Source: Penicillium oxalicum (Eukaryota; Ascomycota; Eurotiomycetes; Eurotiales; Aspergillaceae). From it: a stretch of 64,000 bases of DNA. The stretch covers positions 1,178,001-1,242,000 of the forward strand of contig NC_064657.1 in the NCBI RefSeq assembly GCF_001723175.1, given 5' to 3'. The notes below the pieces were generated by a model, which saw only the letters and a list, made by a program, of their open reading frames with translations, did not search any database and was not told the DNA's origin. Made by a program: the position numbers and the translations under genes. Below, one piece after another: positions 57,267-64,000 of the stretch (position 1 is its first letter; each line of letters opens with the position of its first letter).

Positions 57267-58478
57267 ATGAGAGGCATTGCTGGCAGCCGAGTACGATTGG
57301 CCTATGAACTTCACAAGGAGAGCGGACACAATAAGCCAACGCGTCAAGCCGACCGTGCGCCTCCGATCCTGTTCCTTCATGGATTCTTGGGCTCCAAGCG
57401 GGAGAACCGCCAAGTGAGCAAGTCTGTATGCCCACGGAAAACCCTTGCCAAGCACATGAAGGTACTAACTGGTCGATCAGAAAGCTCGCCAGAGATCTGT
57501 CGCGAGATGTTTACGCGTTGGTATCAGCTTCAACTTGCTTCAGATTGAGTCAAGCGGCTGCTAAAAATGGAATATTCATCCAATGTAGGATCTAAGAAAC
57601 CACGGCGATTCCGACCATCATCCCAGCCATGATTACTCGGAGATGGCATCAGACGTTGAGTCTTTCATGAATCAGCACAAGCTCGGACCGGCCACGTTAA
57701 TAGGCCATTCCATGTAGGCTGTCCATTTTCTTAGCAGCATCCGCTGATGGCATGCTTCTATTGTTCAAGCCCAGACTGGGTGCTGACTGAGAGATAAAGG
57801 GGCGCAAAGGCTGCATTAACCCTCGCACTTCATTCGCCAAGTCAAGTCGCCCATGTCATCGCGGTCGACAATGCGCCCATCAAGCAACCCGTGGGACCCG
57901 AGTTCTCAAGATACCTTGAGAGTATGGCCGAAGTTGAACGGAAAAGCGTCCAAACCCACGCCGACGCCGATGAGATTTTCCGACACCGCAAACTGGTAAG
58001 CTTACTGCAAAGAAGCGATAACCCGCAGCCTAGCTGTCCCAGTTGACTGAGGACGCTGTAGGAAGCACCGATACGTCTCTGGCTGTTGAGTAATTTCGTT
58101 CAGGAAAAGAACTCGCGGGCCCTCAAGTCACGCGTTCCTCTGGACATCTTACAGCAGGCCATTGAACCTTTGGGTGACTTCCCGTACTGCCCCGGAACCA
58201 CAAAATACCAAGGACCGTCTCTCTTCCTTCGAGCTCTCCAGAGTCAATTCATTCCACAGAACGCGTTGCCTCAGATCTTGGAATTGTTTCCTCGATCGGA
58301 GGTTGTCAATCTGGATTGCGGGCATTGGATTGTACAGGAGAGGCCTCAGGAGTTTCAGAAAGGTGAGCGGGCAAAAAGTCACAGCAAACAAGCTGGAAGT
58401 AAACACCTCCACTGACTCGTATTTTGCTTACTTTGAACACTATATCTAGCGGTTGCGAAATTTCTGGACAAATACTGA
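57267..58478 (+). CDS. ABHD11-like alpha/beta hydrolase
   Basis: Six exons join in phase: 57267-57425, 57485-57520, 57589-57713, 57800-57995, 58062-58362 and 58450-58478, giving 281 residues. The family includes mitochondrial ABHD11 and yeast Imo32, serine hydrolases related to lipoate and acyl-ester turnover. Visible elements: LFLHGFLGSKRENRQVSK, LDLRNHGDSDHHP (the conserved RNHGxS motif), nucleophile elbow GHSMGAKAALTLAL with Ser106, AVDNAPIKQ, and catalytic His260 in LDCGHWIVQE. The first acceptor is AAAG at 57484 rather than the CAG five bases earlier, because only that keeps the frame. A TAG codon follows the elbow ATG if the GTAGGC donor at 57714 is not used. No obvious mitochondrial presequence begins the protein, and a longer leader was not found. 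Confidence 0.9.
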
Positions 58479-59289
58479 GTTTCCGTGCCGCCATAACTGA
58501 AGCTTGTCATGGCTCTGGGGTCAGATCAGACTCGGGTCTGTGAATTGGACAGCACCCGCGGAACCCGAAGGTTCTCAGTGTCTCAGTGGGTCCGAGCTAC
58601 CAATCTACATTGCTTGAACTGGTCGTGGCCCAGGGCTTAATATTCCGACGCTGGTATAGCACTGATTCCACGCGGCGCCCTCGACACGCCGCTGGCTCAT
58701 CAGGGGTCTACAGTACCTGCAGAACACGACAAGAAGCGTGACTGAACAGTGTACAAACACAAGCCATCTGTGTGCCTTCGATCTTTGTCATTATTGAACA
58801 TGCTTCAGACGTAATTGTTCATTCAGCTTACTATGCCTCGCTGTCCGTCCACCCCACCAAGCCGATGGTCTTTAGGCCTTCCCGTCCAGCAGAGGACCCA
58901 CTCCCGCTAACTACCTAATTCAGCCACTCCCGCCAACTGCCTGATCAGGAAGTCCGCGTGCGAAAAGTCTTGGCGACAATTGGAAATCTGCGCCAAGCTC
59001 TGATATCTTCATGCTGAGTGGCTATTAAATTAAAGAACATGTGGGCTTGAACAGATCGTGGAATCGTGCAAGATATTGTAAACTTGATCTTGATATTGAT
59101 TCGTCTTTCAATGCCGTTGGGGCAGCTGTGCATCGGCTCTGGTGATGCCGAGTTTTGCGCAGCCACCGAAGCATTTGTATAAATGGGAACATGCTCGCTT
59201 TCGATGAATACTGTTTATCAATTTTCTATGTGTGTGATCTCTCAATTTTCGTATTCACTCACGCATATTGTGCCCCGAACATACCGAAC
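58479..59289. other. Intergenic region upstream of the MFS gene, no gene seen
   Basis: Tandem plus-strand genes flank it, so it should contain the 3' end of the hydrolase and the promoter of the MFS transporter. Nothing else is visible. Confidence 0.55.
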
Positions 59290-60941
59290 ATGGGTGAAAC
59301 CACAGAGACCGCTGTGTCTGATCACGACATCGAGAAGCTGGGAAGGACTCGACCGCCATCTTTTCCTGGGCGTTGGTCTGAATTGGGATTCTGTTTCTCT
59401 GTTATGATGTCACAAATTTTAGCGGTATGAGATACATCGCTCATTGTCTTACCCAACTTGCCCGCGTCTGACAAGCATGGCTTTTAGGAATTCTACATCA
59501 CAGGATCCAATGTCCTACTCCCAACACTTGTGAAAGAGCTAGAAATTCCGACATCTTCAACCATCTGGCCTGCGACTGCTCTCTCATTGGCCGTGACATC
59601 TACACTATTGATATTCGGTCGCCTAACAGACATGTACGGTGGCTACGTGGTCTACAATGGCGGAGCCATATGGCTCACCGTGTCTTCAATTCTCTGCGGT
59701 GCATCCCAGTCATCACTCATGTTGATGATTTGTCGAGCTCTTCAAGGCTTGGCGCTCGGCGCCCTCCTTCCCTCAGGATTGATGATCCTGGGAAGCACAT
59801 ATCGACCCGGTCCACGAAAGAACCTCGTCTTCAGCATCTACGGCGCCTGTGCCGTTCTTGGCTTTTTTGCGGGATTTCTCGTCTCCGGAATCTGTGGTCA
59901 GTTTCTCAGTTGGCGGTGGTACTTCTTCATTGGTGCAATACTTTCGGCGGTCATGGTGGTTTTTTCGATCCTCTGTCTTCGCAATGATTACTCGGAAAAG
60001 GTCAACGCGGGTATCCGCATGGACTGGATTGGATTTGTGCTATCTATCTCGGGGGCAACTCTATTCGTGTTTGCTCTGGCGTATGGATCGTACGCCCCGC
60101 AGGGCTGGAAGACACCATATATCCCGACTCTGTTTGCCCTGGGAGTCGTTATCCTGGGCGTGATGGCGTATTTCGAGGGATGGGTCGTGTCGAATCCTCT
60201 GCTCCCCGGCGATATTTTCAAAGTGAAGTGCATGACACCTTTGGTTCTTGCTCTACTCTGTCTCTATGGAAGTTTTGGAATACTTCTCTTGTTTGGTGTC
60301 CTCTAGTAAGTATCCTGTTGGTCTCCTACCCCATAAATCTCCACCTTCTCACTGTTTCATCTAGCATGTCGGACTTTATGGGCGCAAGTCCTCTGCAAAT
60401 TGTGGCGTGGACGACGCCAATGGCAGTCGGTGGGCTGATTCTCTCAATCACCGGAGGACTAGTCCTTCACAAGCTCTCTGGCACAGTGCTCATGCTCATC
60501 TCTTGCCTTGGGTACATCGGTTCTGCCCTGCTTTTTGCACTCATTCCCCTCGGTGGGAACTATTGGGCGTACATCTTCCCAGCCATGATCTGCGGCACGA
60601 TTGCTGTGGACATTTGCTTTAATCTTGTGAATGTCTTTGTGACCACAAGTATGCCGCAGGCCAGACAAGGGTTAGCGGGTGCTTTAGTCTATTGCACTTT
60701 GCACATGGGTATTGCCTTGATGCTGGGATTTGCAGACATAATTGAGGCCCAAACCGAACATCTAGGGAAGTGGAAGAGCTACAAGGCGGTTTTTTGGTTC
60801 CAGACCGGACTCTCCGCTCTGGGAATGCTGATTATAATCGTGTTTGTGCGGATTCGAAATGCTAAGAGTGAGCTTACTGTGGAGGAGAAGGCGGCACTCG
60901 ACGCGGGTGACTCGGTCACTATTCCACGGGAAGATGTATAG
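59290..60941 (+). CDS. MFS drug/H+ antiporter, DHA2 (14-span) family
   Basis: Three exons join in phase: 59290-59424, 59488-60305 and 60365-60941, with GTATGA and GTAAGT donors and TTTTAG and TCTAG acceptors, giving 509 residues. About fourteen spans can be drawn, as in the DHA2 family. Motif A is GRLTDMYGG after span 2. Motif C is GACAVLGFFAGFLVSGICGQFLSWRW, in span 5, as in drug/H+ antiporters. The basic patch NDYSEKVNAGIRMDW separates the halves. It starts MGETTETAVSDHDIEKLGRT, a short cytosolic tail. Such proteins export drugs or self-made metabolites at the plasma membrane, or transport basic amino acids or siderophores; the substrate cannot be read here. No biosynthetic genes lie next to it. 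Confidence 0.92.
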
Positions 60942-61047
60942 CAGGAAAATGAGAGGAGTTGGGCTTCAAAATGAATTGGATTCTTCCCAGCCGTTTGCAC
61001 AAAGCGCTACGGACGCTTCAATAGCAATTCGGGCGTCTTTCACACCC

Positions 61048-62341
61048 TTAAGAAAGTGTATAAGCACAGGTAGGACAAGAGGAATGAGTGTTAGGTGTCG
61101 CAGGGTAGACATCCTCCCCGTAGGTCGCATTAAGAGAGATTGACCCTACAACATCGCCCGACTCCAGACGAATCCAGGTGTCAATCTCCCTCGCCTTAAG
61201 CTTTGACTCCGTCACAAGCACCTGTCGAGACCCTCGAATCCAGCTTCCATACCCTCCGTAGCCGGTATGCTGACCGAAGCACAGATTTATTCCATTGCCA
61301 TTCACAGAAACTCCAGGAACTTGCTTCTCCCACTTATAGCACCAAGTATCTCCATGATCATGGCCCGAGAAGACTCCAAGAACGCCGTGCGTCTCAGCCA
61401 AAGCTTTCATAAACGGCTCATCTTGACCACCATACGAGCAGGAGCCGCCATATTCACCACTCGCGCACCAATTCTGTCCTTGCTGCGCCAGTGGATAGTC
61501 GTCATTGATGCCCGGTTCTTTATGCGGATCCATCCCTTGCTGGGTTTGAATCGCGCGAAATGCATCGGTGGGAATATGCACAAACACAAGAGAGGGGATA
61601 TGCTTGCGATACTTGCGCACCAGATCAGCGTTCGTTGCTTTGAACCACTCCACAACACTGACGTCGACCCAATTCGGTTGTGGAATCTCGTTCCCTGAAG
61701 CATCGGTTTCTTGATAATAAACACCTCCGCGACTATCAAAAAACCAAAGCAGTAACTCTGGTGCATCTCTGGCCCCAGGGTGATCCTGAGATCCGTAAAC
61801 AGGGAGATAGTAATTCGTCACACCAGCTTGACGATCCGACACCATTGCCTCGGTGCGCGAGCTAATAAATCTTTTCTCCCGTGCGAATAGAGCCGAGCGT
61901 GACAGATTGAACGAGCTGTCGTGGTTTCCGTAGGTCGACGCCCAGGTCAAGTCGCGGTTGACGATCGGGCCAACCATTTGATCAAGGTAGACGGTGCTAT
62001 TCTCGAGAAAGGCATTTTCTCCAGTGATCAGATCTCCATTTAATACGACGAGATTGGGAGATTCGGCATCGAGTACACGGTCGATGACCGCTACAGTGTT
62101 GACATCCTGCTCGGGTCCCCAGGAATCCCACGCATCTTCGTTTGAAAATTAGATCCCTGCGACAAAGATGATGTGATATATGAAGAGAACGGTACTCACT
62201 CTCTCCAAAGTGAAGATCTTCCAGAATAGAGATTTGGAAGGTGCCATTTTTGGAAAATCGAAGAGGGTCAATGCCCCTTTGGATCGGGGTTTGAAGGGAT
62301 CGTGCGACGAGAAGTGAAGTCAGAGCCAGCAATTTCCACAT
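61048..62341 (-). CDS. Secreted calcineurin-like phosphatase
   Basis: Exons 62200-62341 and 61048-62135 join in phase (GTGAGT donor, AAG acceptor) to give 409 residues. The first 17 residues (MWKLLALTSLLVARSLQ) form a likely signal peptide. Metal-binding motifs of the calcineurin-like superfamily appear in order: ISILEDLHFGE (D-x-H), VVLNGDLITGE, STYGNHDSSF, LVFVHIPTDAF and VFSGHDHGDTWC. The splice joins FGE to NAWDSWGPEQD, which is conserved in the fungal family. Several Cys pairs near the end fit an extracellular protein. The enzyme likely hydrolyses phosphate esters outside the cell; the precise substrate is unknown. It lies tail-to-tail with the MFS gene, and head-to-tail with the next phosphatase. 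Confidence 0.92.
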
Positions 62342-63113
62342 AGTGTGCGATCTTTATTTGCAATGATGGAAAGATGGGTACATGCCACACAGAAGCATAG
62401 AGAGAGTTGAGTTGTCTTCTAGAAATGTATATTCGGACAGCTACGCATTAAGAATGGAGCAAGGGAGGGGGTATCTGTGAGCATTGTCTAGCAGGCACTG
62501 GGAAGTAACCTTAGTCTCTGTATATCGCACATGAGCAATGGTGCTTTCAAAACAAGCTAGTCTAATCATCTACTTTGCTGCAGATAATAAGACACGTTGC
62601 CATCTTATCTTCCACGTGGTGGAAAAGACGAGCACTCATAGGACGCTCGGGATCTCGCAGGGGCGGCTATCGAGGTAGAAGTGGGGACAAACTGTAAGCA
62701 ATTTTAGTTTTAGTAGATAAATGGTGGTGAGACATTTCGATTGTCGATCACTCTCAAATGCCCGATCGTTTCGATATCTTTCATGACTTGACCACAAAGG
62801 CAAGCATGAGTGTGGTTTTTAACCGATTTACCCGAAGAAAAAGTGAATTTCAGCCACAGTGTAGCATTTACTCGTTTATCTACTGCACAGTAAGTAGTGT
62901 TTCGGCTGAACAATTTTGATCATTTTACAACAGTCATTGGTTGAGAACGTTCCTTCTTTTTTTCTATGAAACTTCTTTCTAATTTACAGAAGTGACTCTT
63001 GGAACTTCCGCCCAACAAGAAACGGAACTTTATTCAGTCACACAAACCTACGGTGACTATACACAGATTTGTAGGCACTCTGAGACAGACCCATTCTGGC
63101 AAACGCTCGGGCT
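62342..63113. other. Spacer between the two secreted phosphatase genes
   Basis: Holds the promoter of the calcineurin-like phosphatase and the 3' flank of the histidine acid phosphatase, both on the minus strand. It includes a CACGTG box and a nearby AGATAATAAGAC stretch with GATA-type words. No coding frame was found. Confidence 0.6.
62613..62618. promoter_or_regulatory. CACGTG E-box between phosphatase genes
   Basis: CACGTG stands about 270 bases upstream of the calcineurin-like phosphatase start. This is the core site bound by phosphate-starvation bHLH factors such as Pho4 and NUC-1, with PalcA the Aspergillus counterpart. The flank reads CCACGTGGTGG. Regulation by phosphate is inferred from site type and neighbours; a six-base match alone is weak. 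Confidence 0.45.
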
Positions 63114-64000
63114 CTATCCACAGAGCGACTTGATGTCCTTTGGCACAAAGGCGCTGAGAATAGCGATCAAGTCAGACAGCTTGATCCAGTCAAGAGTGCC
63201 ATGAATGGTTTGGACAGGCTGGCCACTGTAGAGAACACGGGCATAGTAATCCTTGGTATGTTTCTCATGTGTTTTCCTGTAAGATGTTAGGATGAAGATT
63301 TTTGCCGCAGGCGATCAAGTACTCAAAATTCACTTACCAAACTTCAAAAGCAATATTGGAGCCCATCGCCGGCCAGCGAAGGGCCTTGATTCCCAAAGCG
63401 CCGAGTACCGGGCCAATGTCACCATCGTGAATGAATATGTGGCTGTAGTCGCGAGAAGACGTTCCATCCATGACATCCTGCAGGTGCGAGACAATCTCGC
63501 CAATGAAAAGACCCTCGACGACTTGAATGTATTTGGTGACATAGGGGTTGGTCCGCCAATAATAGTTCCATTCCCAGTCACCCGCACGGAACACCTCCGC
63601 TGCCATTTCCATTGTGACGCAGGCAGAAGAATTGGACACACTACAAGGAAGCTCGTAACCATTGCACAAGCGTGCTTGGAAGTTATCTGAGAAGTGATCA
63701 AACGTGCTCTGCCATGAGCTGGAAGTGGCGCCCAGCAAAGCACCCAGTTGAGCACGCAGATTGCTGGTCACTGATAAATGGTCCTTCCACTCGGGGGTGG
63801 ATTTGATCTGATTGAGCGTGGCACTGATAGCGCTGCATGAGTATCCCTCATTGACGGTGTCCACCGAAGAGACCATCTGGTGCAGGGGTAGCGCTCCGTC
63901 ATAATCAGGCCAGACACCTCGCAGAACAGCACCTGCCGACGCTTGAGTCAAGACAGATTCGCTTGAACGGAACCAGACGCGATGGCTAGGCTTCTTGGGG
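63114..64000 (-). CDS. Histidine acid phosphatase, 3' part (gene runs past window end)
   Basis: Only the C-terminal part is in the window; the N-terminal RHGxR catalytic motif would lie beyond 64000. Exons here are 63338 to beyond 64000 and 63114-63276, joined in phase by an intron with GTAAGT and TTACAG. The visible protein begins HRVWFRSSES with LTQASAGAVLRG, typical of branch 2 histidine phosphatases, continues with ARLCNGYELPC and NPYVTKYIQ, and carries the catalytic acid motif HDGDIGPVLGALG. The last exon encodes THEKHTKDYYARVLYSGQPVQ and ends at LCG. Four or more Cys fit a secreted, disulphide-bonded phytase-like or phosphomonoesterase protein. Symbol withheld because the N-terminus is missing. 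Confidence 0.88.

Noticed and set aside
59290..62341. Possible secondary-metabolite or resistance cluster around the DHA2 transporter
   Set aside because: No synthase, oxygenase or pathway-specific regulator is adjacent; neighbours are a hydrolase and phosphatases.

Overview
The window reads as a nuclear chromosome segment of a filamentous ascomycete, most probably in the Eurotiales (Aspergillus/Penicillium type). Evidence: genes are monocistronic on both strands; introns are short (about 50-135 nt) with GTAWGT/GTGAGT donors, and some carry GCTAAC/CTAAC branch points; there is a HapB-type CCAAT-binding subunit; intergenic DNA is rich in pyrimidine tracts and microsatellites. I see no prokaryotic features, CRISPR array, complete transposon or secondary-metabolite cluster.

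Layout. 1-4.1 kb: hapB with a long CCAAT-containing upstream region. 5.5-6.5 kb: an unrecognised protein on the minus strand. 8.2-11.0 kb: a SERRATE/Ars2 homologue in three exons. 11.9-14.2 kb: a low-complexity fungal gene on the minus strand whose reading frame changes twice. 16.0-17.9 kb: a bZIP transcription factor with an ambiguous start. 18.8-20.7 kb: translation factor eIF3d. 21.3-23.2 kb: a secreted bicupin oxalate decarboxylase in eight exons, one of only 16 nt. 23.2-28.8 kb: no gene seen. 28.8-29.1 kb: an 81-residue single-span protein too short for ordinary ORF calling. 30.7-31.7 kb: a 2EXR-domain protein. 33.4-35.3 kb: a membrane-anchored steryl-ester/acylglycerol lipase. 36.85 kb: tRNA-Ser(AGA). 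38.7-40.2 and 41.8-43.4 kb: convergent amino-acid and hexose transporters. 43.4-48.9 kb: a second region without genes, enriched in a CAGTAC word. 48.9-51.0 kb: a Cdc1/Ted1-type metallophosphoesterase. 51.9-53.7 kb: a vacuolar-type zinc CDF transporter in four exons. 55.4-56.4 kb: a secreted GH3 enzyme of bacterial look. 57.3-58.5 kb: an ABHD11-like hydrolase in six exons. 59.3-60.9 kb: a DHA2 drug/H+ antiporter. 61.0-62.3 kb: a secreted calcineurin-like phosphatase. 63.1-64.0 kb: the 3' part of a histidine acid phosphatase that runs off the end.

How the genes relate. The first third is mostly information processing (HapB, Ars2, bZIP, eIF3d). The rest is dominated by nutrient handling: oxalate, sterol esters, amino acids, hexoses, zinc, aminosugar-type glycosides, and two adjacent secreted phosphatases sharing an intergenic CACGTG box of the type bound by phosphate-starvation bHLH factors. 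I found no single self-contained novel system. The points most worth checking are the phosphatase pair with its E-box, the bacterial-like GH3 lacking the NagZ Asp-x-His signature, the frame-broken gene at 12-14 kb, the in-frame A-tract intron of the oxalate decarboxylase, and the CAGTAC-rich gene-free region. Exon joins were derived by hand from splice signals, phase and family conservation; no alignments or database searches were run.
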